A program made the position numbers and the translations under genes. This document shows positions 33,280 to 41,155 of a stretch of DNA of 64,000 bases, in pieces. Source of the stretch: Nonomuraea ceibae. GTDB lineage: Bacteria > Actinomycetota > Actinomycetes > Streptosporangiales > Streptosporangiaceae. The notes beneath the pieces are model-generated. The model saw nothing but the letters and a program-made list of their open reading frames with translations. It had not been told where the DNA came from and did not search any database. Location of the stretch: positions 16,225 to 80,224 of the forward strand of contig NZ_JAHKRO010000031.1 in assembly GCF_019396325.1 (NCBI RefSeq), in the 5' to 3' direction. The first letter of the stretch is position 1. Every line of letters begins with the position of its first letter.

Positions 33280-33785
33280 CAGACGCTCCTCACGTTTCCG
33301 GGAAGGACGATCAGCAACGCGGCGCCCGCCACGCCGGCGAAGGCGGCCACGGCGAGCCCGCCGGCCGTCGCGTCCGGATGCACGGCGGGCACGGCGGATA
33401 CGGCGGGCACGGCGGCCCAGCCGAGCGCGGCGACGGCGAGCAGCAGGCCGTTGCGCACCAGGTGCGCGGGGCCCAGCGGCCCGGAGGCGGCGCCGAAGCA
33501 GCGGCACTCCACGCGCGAGCGGCGGCTCTTGACGATCACCGCGCAGAACCCGAGCAGCAGGGCCGCGGCCAGGGCGAACCCGGCGCGCGGCAGGAACATC
33601 AGCGCGGCCACCGACGCCTCGGCCACGGCCACCGCCCCCGCCGCCAGGGACGCGACGCCCTTCGGCACCAGCCGGAGCGCCGCCACGGACGCGGCGAAGG
33701 CCGCCGGATCGCGCAGCTTCGTCAGGGCCGCCACGGCGAACACGGCGCCGATCAGCACCTGGCAGGACAGGAGTGCGTAAGCCAC
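33279..33785 (-). CDS. MauE/DoxX-type redox membrane protein
   Basis: 168 residues from GTG 33785 with four main hydrophobic helices. Conserved family features: 'LTKLRDPAAFAASVAALRLVP' after helix 1 and C94-R-C96-F-G after helix 3, the cysteine pair of MauE. MauE works with MauD to oxidise disulfide-rich proteins outside the membrane. First gene of the peptide operon. The ribosome site is weak and the repeats at 33805-33834 lie only 20 bases upstream, so the mRNA may be leaderless; a GTG at 33836 in frame is the alternative start. Confidence 0.82.
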   Translation of the reverse strand: MAYALLSCQVLIGAVFAVAALTKLRDPAAFAASVAALRLVPKGVASLAAGAVAVAEASVAALMFLPRAGFALAAALLLGFCAVIVKSRRSRVECRCFGAASGPLGPAHLVRNGLLLAVAALGWAAVPAVSAVPAVHPDATAGGLAVAAFAGVAGAALLIVLPGNVRSV

Positions 33786-33804
33786 GCCACCAAGGTGCGC
33801 GCGG

Positions 33805-33834
33805 CCGGTAGCGCCGCTGTAGCGGGGCTGTAGC
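33805..33834 (-). promoter_or_regulatory. Heptamer-like direct repeats at 11-bp spacing (SARP operator candidate)
   Basis: On the plus strand CCGGTAGC (33805), GCTGTAGC (33816) and GCTGTAGC (33827), each exactly 11 bp apart. Read in the direction of the operon they are GCTACAGC-, GCTACAGC-, GCTACCGG-. SARP activators bind heptamers repeated every 11 bp close to the -10 region. TACAGC is also the centre of the 20-bp repeats ahead of the SARP gene. Confidence 0.6.
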
Positions 33835-33884
33835 ACGGCACGTTAGTGAACGTTGCGTTTCTTATGAGTGACGCCTATGCTCGA

Positions 33885-33905
33885 TAGAGAACGGTTCGTT
33901 CTCTA
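33885..33905. promoter_or_regulatory. TetR-type operator upstream of the MFS gene
   Basis: TAGAGAACG at 33885-33893, spacer GTT, CGTTCTCTA at 33897-33905: a perfect 9-bp inverted repeat that ends just before the AAGGAGGG ribosome site of the MFS gene. Likely bound by the TetR protein at the end of this operon. Confidence 0.65.
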
Positions 33906-33918
33906 AGGAGGGATCGGC

Positions 33919-35292
33919 GTGGCACTCGTGCTGGCGGGCCTGATGCTCGCGATGCTGCTCGGCGCGCTCGACCAGACGATCATGGCCCCCGCCCTGCCCG
34001 CCGTCGCCGGGAGCCTCGGCGGGCTGGACGAGATGCCCGCCGTCGTGACCGCCTACCTGGCCGCCGCCACCGTCGTCATGCCCGTGTACGGCAAGCTGGG
34101 CGACCGGTTCGGCCGCAAACCGGCGATGCAGGTGGCGATCGTGGTGTTCGTGACCGGGGCGGTGCTGTGCTCGCTGGCCGCGACGATGCCGCAGTTCATC
34201 GTCTTCCGGGCGATCCAGGGCGCCGGGGGCGGCGGGCTGATGATCGGCGCCCAGGCGATCATCGGCGAGATCGTCAGCCCCCGCGAACGAGGCCGCTACC
34301 TGGGCCTGATCGGCGCCATGTACGTCGTGGCCGCGGTCGGCGGGCCGCTGGTCGGCGGGCTCTTCATCGACACGGTCGGCTGGCGGTGGATCTTCGCGCT
34401 CCACCCCCCGCTGGGCGTGCTGGCCTTCGCCCTGCTGACGGCCGCGCTGCGGCTGCCCAGGCCGGTCTCCCGCGCGCCCATCGACTACGCCGGGGCCCTC
34501 ACGCTGGCCGTGGCCGTCATCGGGGTCGTGCTGCTGGGGCAGAGCGGCAACCCGTGGTTCCTGGCCGTGTCGGCGGCCGGGGCGGCGGCCTGGCTGGTCA
34601 GCGCGCGCCGGGCCGCCGATCCGATCCTGCCGCTGCGGCTGTTCCGGGACCGGGCGTTCGCCGTGCCGGTCGCGATCAGCCTGCTCGTCGGCTTCGCCCT
34701 GTTCGGCACGCTCACGTACATGCCCGCCTACCTGCAGATCGCGCTGGGCACCAGCGCGACGCAGGCGGGGCTGCTGGTGACGGCGCTGATGGGCGGCGTG
34801 CTGGTCACCACCGTCGGGTCCGGCCGGCTGATCACCAGGACCGGCCGCTACAAGGGCTACCCCGTCGCCGGGACGGCGGTGGCCGCAGCCGGGCTGGCCG
34901 CGCTGCCGCTCACCGGCCACCGGGCCGCGGCGCTGGCGGGCGTGATGCTCGTCATCGGGCTCGGCGTCGGCCTGGTCATGCAGGTCATGGTCCTGGCCGC
35001 GCAGAACTCCGTGGACTACGCCGACCTCGGGACGGCCACGTCGGCGGTGACGTTCCTGCGCCAGATCGGCGCGTCGGCCGGGGTCGCGCTCGTCGGCGCG
35101 CTGATCACCGCCCAGGTGCCCGGGGCGTCCGACCCGTCGCACCTGCCCGCCGCGGCCAGGGCGGCCTTCGCCGACGCCGTCCCGCCCGTGTTCGCCGCCA
35201 TGGCGCCGCTGCTCGGGCTGGCCTTCCTGCTCGCGCTGGCGCTGCCCGCGCGCCCCCTACGCACCACCGCGCACGCCGAGGAGAGATCATGA
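33919..35292 (+). CDS. MFS drug exporter (DHA2 type)
   Basis: 457-residue transporter, GTG start with AAGGAGGG upstream. Motif A 'GKLGDRFGRKPAM' after helix 2, 'ALDQTIMAPALPAV' in helix 1, motif C-like 'GLIGAMYVVAAVGGPLVGG' in helix 5. About 12-14 membrane segments, as in the EmrB/QacA drug exporter group driven by the proton gradient. Overlaps the PEP-dependent phosphotransferase by four bases; together with the downstream TetR it forms an efflux-plus-inactivation resistance operon. Confidence 0.88.
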   Translation: MALVLAGLMLAMLLGALDQTIMAPALPAVAGSLGGLDEMPAVVTAYLAAATVVMPVYGKLGDRFGRKPAMQVAIVVFVTGAVLCSLAATMPQFIVFRAIQGAGGGGLMIGAQAIIGEIVSPRERGRYLGLIGAMYVVAAVGGPLVGGLFIDTVGWRWIFALHPPLGVLAFALLTAALRLPRPVSRAPIDYAGALTLAVAVIGVVLLGQSGNPWFLAVSAAGAAAWLVSARRAADPILPLRLFRDRAFAVPVAISLLVGFALFGTLTYMPAYLQIALGTSATQAGLLVTALMGGVLVTTVGSGRLITRTGRYKGYPVAGTAVAAAGLAALPLTGHRAAALAGVMLVIGLGVGLVMQVMVLAAQNSVDYADLGTATSAVTFLRQIGASAGVALVGALITAQVPGASDPSHLPAAARAAFADAVPPVFAAMAPLLGLAFLLALALPARPLRTTAHAEERS

Positions 35293-37613
35293 GACTCGTC
35301 GCACCCCTGCGGTCCTTCGGCCGCGCCGACCTGGCGTCGGCAGGCGGCAAGGGGGCCAACCTGGGCGAGCTGACGGCGGGCGGGTTCCCCGTCCCCGACG
35401 GCTTCGTCGTCACCACCGACGCCTACGCGCTGGTCGCCTCGGGCCTGACCGCCCGGGACGACGTCGAGCGGGCCGAGGTCCCGGCCGAGCTGCGCCGGGA
35501 GATCGCGGCGGCGTACGAGGAACTGGGCGGCGGGCCGGTGGCCGTGCGGTCCAGCGCCACCGCCGAGGACCTGCCGGGCGCCGCGTTCGCCGGCCAGCAG
35601 GACACCTACCTCAACGTGGTCGGCGAGCAGGCGCTCCTCGACGCCGTACGCCGCTGCTGGGGCTCGCTGTGGACGGACCGGGCGCTCGCCTACCGCGACA
35701 GGCTCGGCATCGACCACGGCGAGGTGCGCATCGCGGTCGTCGTGCAGCGGATGGTCGAGGCGGAGGCCGCGGGCGTGATGTTCTCCGCCGACCCGGTCAC
35801 CGGCGAGCGCGGCCACCTCGTGGTCGACGCGAGCGCCGGGCTGGGCGAGGCCGTCGTGTCCGGGCTCGTCACCCCCGACCACTACGTGCTCACCCCGGAC
35901 GGCCGGGTGGTGGACTTCCGGCCGGGCCGCCGCGAGGTGGTCGTCCGGGGCACGGCGGGCGGCGGCGTCGTCCACGAGCGCGGCGACGGCACGCCCGGCG
36001 AGCGGCTGCCCGCCGCCGCCCTGCGCGAGCTGGCCGCGCTCGGCACCCGGGTCGCCGCCCACTTCGGCCGCCCGCAGGACATGGAGTGGACCTACGCGGG
36101 CGGCCGGATCAGCCTGGTCCAGGCCCGCCCGATGACCGCGCTGCCGCCGCCGCCCGTGGGCCGGCTCAACCCGCTGCAGCGCAAGCTCCTGGCGGTCCTG
36201 CTGGAGTACGTGCCCGTGCGCCCCTACCCGATCGACATGACGACCTGGGCCCCGTACGGCCCGGCCGGGCTGATGGCGCGGGTGACCGCGTACTTCGGGC
36301 TGCGCGGCGCCTTCGAGGGGTTCCTGGAGGAGCGCGACGGCGTCGTCTACCGGCTCAGGCCGCCCCGGCCGCGTCCCACCGCGCGCCTGCTCGGCACCCC
36401 GTTCCGGTTCCTGGCCAAGGCCAGGCGGTACGATCCCGCGCGCTGGACCGAGGACCCGCGCCTGCCCGCGTTCATGCGCGCGACCCGGGAGCTGAACGAG
36501 CTCGACCTGGCCGCGCTGCCCTGGTCCGAGCTCGTCCGGGTGCCGCGCCGGGCGCTCGACGCCGTCCAGCCCATCGCCGGCGTGCGCATCGACTACCTGC
36601 CGGGGGCCGGCCGGGCGCTGGTGCGGCTGCTGCTGGCGCTCAAGCTCCGCCGCAGGGGCAGGCTGTTCGGCGACCTGATCACCGGGGCGCGCACCCGCAC
36701 CTCCGACGCCAACGACGCGCTGGCCGCGCTGGCGGCGGAGGGGCCGGACGGGCCGCGGTTCGAGGAGATGTTCCGGGCGTTCCTCGCCGAGTACGGCCAC
36801 CGCGAGACCGCGACCCCGCTCCTCGTCACGCCGCCGACCTGGGCCGACGCCCCGCAGACCGTGCTCGACCTGGTCAAGGTGCTGGCCGCCGGGCCGCCCG
36901 CGCCGCAGCCGCCCGGCGGCGACGCGCTCGGGCGGCTGCTGGCCTCGCTGCGGTCGCCGCGAGCGAAGGCGAAGCTGGCCCGGCTGGTGCGCGACGCCCG
37001 CGCGGGGGTCGCCTTCCGCGAAGACAGCCACTTCTACTTCACGATGCCGCTGCCGGTCCTGCGCAGGTCGCTGCTGGAGCTGGGCCGCAGGCTGTTCGAC
37101 GACCCGCAGGACGTCTTCCACCTGCGGCTGGAGGAGCTGGAGGCGATCGGCGACCCGGCCACGGCGGACCTGCGGGCGCTGCGGTCGGCGGTGACCGCCC
37201 GCGCCGCCAGGCGGGAGGAGCTGGCCGGGGTGCGGCTCATCGACCCCAGGGCGATCTACCCGGTGCGCGCGACCGGCGACGCGCTGGCCGTCGGCGCGCC
37301 CGCCGGCGCGGGCGTCGCCACCGGCCCGGTCAAGGTCATCCGCGACCCGTCGGAGTTCGGCAAGCTCGACGGCGGCGACGTGCTGGTCTGCCCCTACACG
37401 AACCCGTCGTGGACGCCGCTGTTCCAGCGGGCCGCCGCCGTCGTGGTCGACGCGGGCGGCAGCGCCTCGCACGCCGCGATCGTGGCCAGGGAGTACGGCA
37501 TCCCCGCGGTCATGGGCACCGGCGACGGCACCACGGTCCTGGCCGACGGCCGTCTGGTGACGGTCGACGGCGACGCCGGGCTCGTCACGGCGGCAGCCCC
37601 CCAGGACGCCTGA
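35289..37613 (+). CDS. Rifampin phosphotransferase-like PEP-utilising enzyme
   Basis: 774 residues. ATP-grasp (PPDK_N) domain at about 5-290: 'GGKGANLGELTAGGFPVPDGFVVTT', 'VAVRSSATAEDLPGAAFAGQQDTYLNV', 'DPVTGERGHLVVDASAGLGEAVVSG', 'QDMEWTYAGGRISLVQARPMT'. A helical middle domain of about 380 residues and a C-terminal swivelling domain with catalytic His in 'GGSASHAAIVAREYGIPAV' follow. The order matches rifampin phosphotransferase (ATP to AMP, phosphorylated antibiotic) rather than PPDK or PEP synthase, which have a C-terminal barrel. It is about 90 residues shorter than typical Rph, so the substrate is uncertain. Coupled to MFS (ATGA). Confidence 0.8.
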   Translation: MRLVAPLRSFGRADLASAGGKGANLGELTAGGFPVPDGFVVTTDAYALVASGLTARDDVERAEVPAELRREIAAAYEELGGGPVAVRSSATAEDLPGAAFAGQQDTYLNVVGEQALLDAVRRCWGSLWTDRALAYRDRLGIDHGEVRIAVVVQRMVEAEAAGVMFSADPVTGERGHLVVDASAGLGEAVVSGLVTPDHYVLTPDGRVVDFRPGRREVVVRGTAGGGVVHERGDGTPGERLPAAALRELAALGTRVAAHFGRPQDMEWTYAGGRISLVQARPMTALPPPPVGRLNPLQRKLLAVLLEYVPVRPYPIDMTTWAPYGPAGLMARVTAYFGLRGAFEGFLEERDGVVYRLRPPRPRPTARLLGTPFRFLAKARRYDPARWTEDPRLPAFMRATRELNELDLAALPWSELVRVPRRALDAVQPIAGVRIDYLPGAGRALVRLLLALKLRRRGRLFGDLITGARTRTSDANDALAALAAEGPDGPRFEEMFRAFLAEYGHRETATPLLVTPPTWADAPQTVLDLVKVLAAGPPAPQPPGGDALGRLLASLRSPRAKAKLARLVRDARAGVAFREDSHFYFTMPLPVLRRSLLELGRRLFDDPQDVFHLRLEELEAIGDPATADLRALRSAVTARAARREELAGVRLIDPRAIYPVRATGDALAVGAPAGAGVATGPVKVIRDPSEFGKLDGGDVLVCPYTNPSWTPLFQRAAAVVVDAGGSASHAAIVAREYGIPAVMGTGDGTTVLADGRLVTVDGDAGLVTAAAPQDA

Positions 37614-37617
37614 CAGG

Positions 37618-38232
37618 ATGGCTCACATGGTCACCGACCACCGCAAGCTGCCCCGGCGCCGCGGCGAGGAGCTGAGCGCCGCCATCTACCGGGCGACGCT
37701 CGACGAGCTCGCCGAGTCCGGCTACGCCCGGCTGACCATGGAACGGGTCGCCGAGCGGGCCAGGGCCAGCAAGGCGTCGCTCTACCGCCGCTGGCCGACC
37801 AGGGTCGCCCTGGTCATGGAGGCCGTCTACCACTCGCTGCCCGACGCGGCCGACGTGCCCGACACCGGCAGCCTGCGCGAGGACCTGCTGGCGACGCTGC
37901 GCCGGATGGCGGCGGCGCTGTCGGGGCCGGCCGGTGAGGCCATGCGCGGGCTGCTGAGCGAGGCGCTGCGGGACGAGTCGAGCGCCGCGGCGTTCCGGGC
38001 GGCCTCGCAGGGCACCGGCCGCAAGATCCTCGCCGAGATCGTCCGGCGGGCGGCCGAGCGCGGCGAGGTCGATCCGGCCGACGTCACGCCGCGCCGCCTG
38101 GACGCCGGTCAGGCGCTGCTGCGGCACCACTTCCTCTTCCAGGGGCCGCCCATCCCCGACCAGCTCCTGATCGACATCGTGGACGAGGTCGTCGTCCCGC
38201 TGCTTACCGCAGGCCGATCGCCCCGCCCATGA
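37618..38232 (+). CDS. TetR family regulator (MFS operon)
   Basis: 204 residues, ATG 37618 (or 37627), four bases after the phosphotransferase stop. Helix-turn-helix 'ELAESGYARLTMERVAERARASKASLYRRWPTRVALVMEA' and a TetR C-terminal domain of the TetR_C_16 type ('EALRDESSAAAFRAASQGTGRKILAEIVRRAAERGEVDP'). Probably represses MFS-rph through the palindrome at 33885-33905. Its 3' end overlaps the next, converging TetR gene by 29 bases. Confidence 0.87.
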   Translation: MAHMVTDHRKLPRRRGEELSAAIYRATLDELAESGYARLTMERVAERARASKASLYRRWPTRVALVMEAVYHSLPDAADVPDTGSLREDLLATLRRMAAALSGPAGEAMRGLLSEALRDESSAAAFRAASQGTGRKILAEIVRRAAERGEVDPADVTPRRLDAGQALLRHHFLFQGPPIPDQLLIDIVDEVVVPLLTAGRSPRP

Positions 38233-38899
38233 CCCGCATCGCGTGGTCGAAGGCCGTGTGCCGGTCCTCGATCGTGTTCGTGAACTGGCCGAACAGCTCG
38301 AAGCTGACCCATCCGTAGAGGCCCGTCCACGCCGCCAGGCAGCGGAACACCACGTCGTCGGGCACGCCCGGCATGAGCTCGCGCACCCGTTCGGCGTCCT
38401 CGCGCAGCGGCGCCGGGGGAGCGGGCGCCAGGGCGGGCGGGTCGACGGCGCCGGCCGCCTGGGCCTGCGAGACGATCCGGCCGAGCACCGCCACGTCGCG
38501 CACGCGGGCGGCGACCGTGTCCTGCGGAGCCTGGTAGCCGGGCACCGGCGAGCCGTAGAGCAGCGCGTACTCGTGGGGGTGCGCCAGCGCCCAGGTGCGC
38601 ACCGCGTGGCAGGCGGCCAGCCAGCGGCCCGCGTAGTCGTCGTCCGGGCAGGCGGCGTCGGCCTGCTCGACCGCCTCGCCGAGGGCGTTGTAGCCGTCGA
38701 TGATCAAGGTGGTCAGCAGGTCGTCGCGGCTGGGAAAGTAGCGGTAGACGGCCGACGACACCATGCCCATCTCGCGCGCCACCGCGCGCAGCGACAACCC
38801 GCCCGCGCCCTCGGTGGCGAGCTGTCGGCGGGCGATGTCGGCGATCTCCCTGGTGAGCTCGGCTCTGACACGTTCTCTGGCAGTACGGCTCGCTGTCAT
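38204..38899 (-). CDS. TetR family regulator (divergent from yrdB)
   Basis: 231 residues, ATG 38899. Helix-turn-helix 'IADIARRQLATEGAGGLSLRAVAREMGMVSSAVYRYFPSRDDLLTTLI' and a WHG/TetR_C_13-like C-terminal domain ('WLAACHAVRTWALAHPHEYALLYGSPVPGY'). Divergent from the YrdB-epimerase-oxidoreductase genes with two palindromes between them, so it probably regulates both directions. The frame stays open upstream across those palindromes, which are not coding. Confidence 0.87.
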   Translation of the reverse strand: MTASRTARERVRAELTREIADIARRQLATEGAGGLSLRAVAREMGMVSSAVYRYFPSRDDLLTTLIIDGYNALGEAVEQADAACPDDDYAGRWLAACHAVRTWALAHPHEYALLYGSPVPGYQAPQDTVAARVRDVAVLGRIVSQAQAAGAVDPPALAPAPPAPLREDAERVRELMPGVPDDVVFRCLAAWTGLYGWVSFELFGQFTNTIEDRHTAFDHAMRVMGGAIGLR

Positions 38900-38932
38900 G
38901 TCCGCCACGTTAGCAGAGCACCGAGAAAAAAC

Positions 38933-38982
38933 GAGAGCACTGCTCTTGACGACTGTCGCTCTCTTGAGAGAGCATTGCTCTC
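38933..38982. promoter_or_regulatory. Twin TetR-type palindromes
   Basis: GAGAGCA-C-TGCTCTT at 38933-38947 (6/7 arm match) and GAGAGCA-T-TGCTCTC at 38968-38982 (perfect), centres 35 bp apart, in the 110-base gap between the divergent TetR gene and yrdB. Two equal 15-bp sites suggest cooperative binding by the TetR encoded beside them. Confidence 0.7.
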
Positions 38983-39009
38983 GTAAGCGAACGCCAGTCA
39001 CCGGAGGTA

Positions 39010-39360
39010 ATGATGATCGCCAAGGGCGCCAACATGGTCCTGATGTTCCTGCTGGAGCTCGGCGTGATCGCCTCCGCCGGCTACTGGGGCTTCACGCTCC
39101 ACGCGCACTGGGTCGTCAAGGTGGTCGCCGGGCTCGGCGCGCCGGCGCTGTTCATCACCGCCTGGGCGCTGTTCGGCGCGGGGGGCGGCGCCAACGCCAC
39201 CTTCCCGCTCACCGGCGCCGGCCGGGTCGTCCTGGAGATCCTCTGGTTCGGCGGCGGCGCCCTGGCCCTGTACGCGGCGGGCCAGGCCCGCGCGGCCGCC
39301 GTCTTCGCCGCCCTCTTCGTCGTCAACGCGGTCCTCCGCATCGTCTGGAAGCAGGTCTGA
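39010..39360 (+). CDS. YrdB family membrane protein (DUF2568)
   Basis: 116 residues, four membrane helices with 'LLELGVIASAGYWGF', 'LGAPALFITAWALFGA' and 'EILWFGGGALALYAAG', matching YrdB/DUF2568. Function unknown. GGAGG six bases before the ATG pair (39010/39013). First gene downstream of the twin TetR sites and two bases before the epimerase gene. Confidence 0.85.
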   Translation: MMIAKGANMVLMFLLELGVIASAGYWGFTLHAHWVVKVVAGLGAPALFITAWALFGAGGGANATFPLTGAGRVVLEILWFGGGALALYAAGQARAAAVFAALFVVNAVLRIVWKQV

Positions 39361-39362
39361 TC

Positions 39363-40274
39363 ATGGGAAAGCACGTCGTGGTGGGCTCCGGCCAGGTCGG
39401 CACGCACCTGGCCGGCAAGCTCCTCGCCCAGGGACACGAGGTCACCGTGGTGACCCGCTCGGGCCGCGGCCCGGCCGGAGCCGTCAAGGTCGCGGCCGAC
39501 GTCGCCGACAGCGCCCGCCTCATCGAGGCCACCCGGGGCGCGGACGTCCTCTACAACTGCGTGAACCCGCAGTATCACCGCTGGCTCACCGACTGGCCGC
39601 CGATGGCCGCCTCGTTCCTGGCCGCCGCCGAGGCGACCGGCGCCGCGTACGTCATGCTGGGCAACCTCTACCCGTACGGTCCCGTCACCGGTCCGATGAC
39701 CGAGGACCTGCCGCTCGCCTCCACCAGCCCCAAGGCGCGGGTGCGGGCCACGATGTGGGCCGACGCGCTGGCCGCGCACCGGGCGGGCCGGATCCGGGCG
39801 ACCGAGGTGCGCGCCTCCGACTACTTCGGCCCCGGCGCGACCGACCAGTCCTACCTGGGCGAGCGCTTCCTGCCGGCGCTGCGGGCGGGCCGGACCGTCC
39901 AGCTGGTCTTCCCGGCCGACATCCCGCACAGCTGGACGTACCTGCCCGACGTGGCCGACGCGCTGATCGTCGCGGGCGGCGACGAGCGCGCCTGGGGCCG
40001 GCCGTGGCACGTGCCGACCGCCGAGCCGCAGAGCTTCCGCCAGATCGGCCGGCGCATGGCCGCGCTGCTCGGCCTGCCCGAGCCCAGGATGACCACGCTG
40101 CCGTGGCCGCTGGTGCGCCTGACCGGGCTGTTCTCGCCCATGATCGGCGAGCTCCGGCACACCCGCTACCAGTTCACCGCCCCGTACGAGCTCGACTCCT
40201 CGGCCTTCCAGCGGACGTTCGGCGTCGCGCCCACGCCCCTGGACGAGGCGCTGAAGGCTACGCTCGAGGCGTGA
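39363..40274 (+). CDS. NAD(P)-dependent epimerase/dehydratase-like protein
   Basis: 303 residues. Rossmann start 'VVVGSGQVGTHLAGKLLAQGHEVTVVTRSGR', then 'YVMLGNLYPYGPVTGPMTEDLPLASTSPKARVRATMWADALAA', 'VRASDYFGPGA' and 'IPHSWTYLPDVADALI', typical of the extended-SDR epimerase/dehydratase group; a standard YxxxK pair is not seen. Substrate unknown. Start ATG two bases after yrdB; its stop overlaps the GTG of the next gene, so they form one operon. Confidence 0.83.
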   Translation: MGKHVVVGSGQVGTHLAGKLLAQGHEVTVVTRSGRGPAGAVKVAADVADSARLIEATRGADVLYNCVNPQYHRWLTDWPPMAASFLAAAEATGAAYVMLGNLYPYGPVTGPMTEDLPLASTSPKARVRATMWADALAAHRAGRIRATEVRASDYFGPGATDQSYLGERFLPALRAGRTVQLVFPADIPHSWTYLPDVADALIVAGGDERAWGRPWHVPTAEPQSFRQIGRRMAALLGLPEPRMTTLPWPLVRLTGLFSPMIGELRHTRYQFTAPYELDSSAFQRTFGVAPTPLDEALKATLEA

Positions 40275-41155
40275 AGATTGCCATGATCGGCCTGGGCGAC
40301 ATCGCGGCGAAGGCCTACCTCCCGGTGCTGGCCGCGCAGCCCGGCCTCGACCTCCACCTGTGCACCCGCGACAGCGCGAAGCTGGACCGGCTCGGCGACG
40401 CCTACCGGATCGCCGACCGGTCCACCTCCGTCGACGAGGTGATCAAGGCGGGGGTCGACGCGGCGTTCGTGCACGCCGCCACCGCCGCCCACCCGGAGCT
40501 GGTCGAGCCGCTGCTCACCGCCGGGGTGCACGTCTACGTGGACAAGCCGATCGCCGACAACCTGGCCGACTGTGAGCGGCTGGCCGCGCTGGCGCGGGCC
40601 GAGGGACGGTCGCTGATGACCGGCTTCAACCGGCGTCACGCCCCCGGCTACACGGGGCTGGCCGAGCTGCCCCGGCACCTGGTGCTGATGCAGAAGAACC
40701 GGGAGAACCACCCCGACGCCGTCCGGCGGGCGATCTTCGACGACTTCATCCACGTCGTCGACACGCTCAGGTTCCTGGCCCCCGGCCCGGTCACCGGCAC
40801 CACCGCCCGCACCCGCGTGCGCGACGGCCTGCTGGAGCACGTCGTGCTGGAGCTGACCGGCGACGGCTTCACCGCCATCGGCGTGATGAACCGGGTGAGC
40901 GGCGCCGGCGAGGAGAGCTGCGAGGTCATGGGGGCGGGCGTCAAGCGCCGGGTGGACAACCTCGGCGCCGTGACCGACTACGCCGGCGGCGAGATCCGCA
41001 CCCGGCGGCCCGACTGGGTGCCGGTCGCCCGGCAGCGCGGCATCGAGCAGGTCACGCTGGAGTTCCTGGCCGCCGTCCGCGACGGCCGCGTCCTCTCCGC
41101 CGACGACGCGCTCGTCACCCACGCCCTGTGCGAGGAGATCGTCACCGCTTCCTGA
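40271..41155 (+). CDS. Gfo/Idh/MocA family oxidoreductase
   Basis: 294 residues, GTG 40271 inside the previous stop (GTGA). Rossmann fold 'VKIAMIGLGDIAAKAYLPVLAAQPG', 'AAFVHAATAAHPELVEPLLTAGVHVYVDKPIADNLADCERLAALARAEGR', the E/D-K-P motif with catalytic Lys as in sugar dehydrogenases of this family, then 'TGFNRRHAP'. Acts on a sugar-like or inositol-like substrate not identifiable from sequence. Converges on the protease gene with a 14-base overlap. Confidence 0.85.
   Translation: MKIAMIGLGDIAAKAYLPVLAAQPGLDLHLCTRDSAKLDRLGDAYRIADRSTSVDEVIKAGVDAAFVHAATAAHPELVEPLLTAGVHVYVDKPIADNLADCERLAALARAEGRSLMTGFNRRHAPGYTGLAELPRHLVLMQKNRENHPDAVRRAIFDDFIHVVDTLRFLAPGPVTGTTARTRVRDGLLEHVVLELTGDGFTAIGVMNRVSGAGEESCEVMGAGVKRRVDNLGAVTDYAGGEIRTRRPDWVPVARQRGIEQVTLEFLAAVRDGRVLSADDALVTHALCEEIVTAS

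Noticed and set aside
30190..33785. A methylamine dehydrogenase (mau) locus
   Set aside because: MauE- and MauD-like proteins occur, but no mauA, mauB or other mau genes, and the small Cys-rich proteins do not resemble the dehydrogenase light chain.
35016..37472. An 818-residue minus-strand frame across the phosphotransferase
   Set aside because: His/Arg/Gly-rich shadow with no domains and opposed to a clear gene with all motifs.
34167..37613. A 1148-residue frame that would fuse an MFS reading shadow to the phosphotransferase
   Set aside because: The part before 35289 is out of frame with the real MFS protein and is Arg/Gly/Ala nonsense typical of high-GC shadows; the enzyme starts at its own ATG overlapping the MFS stop.
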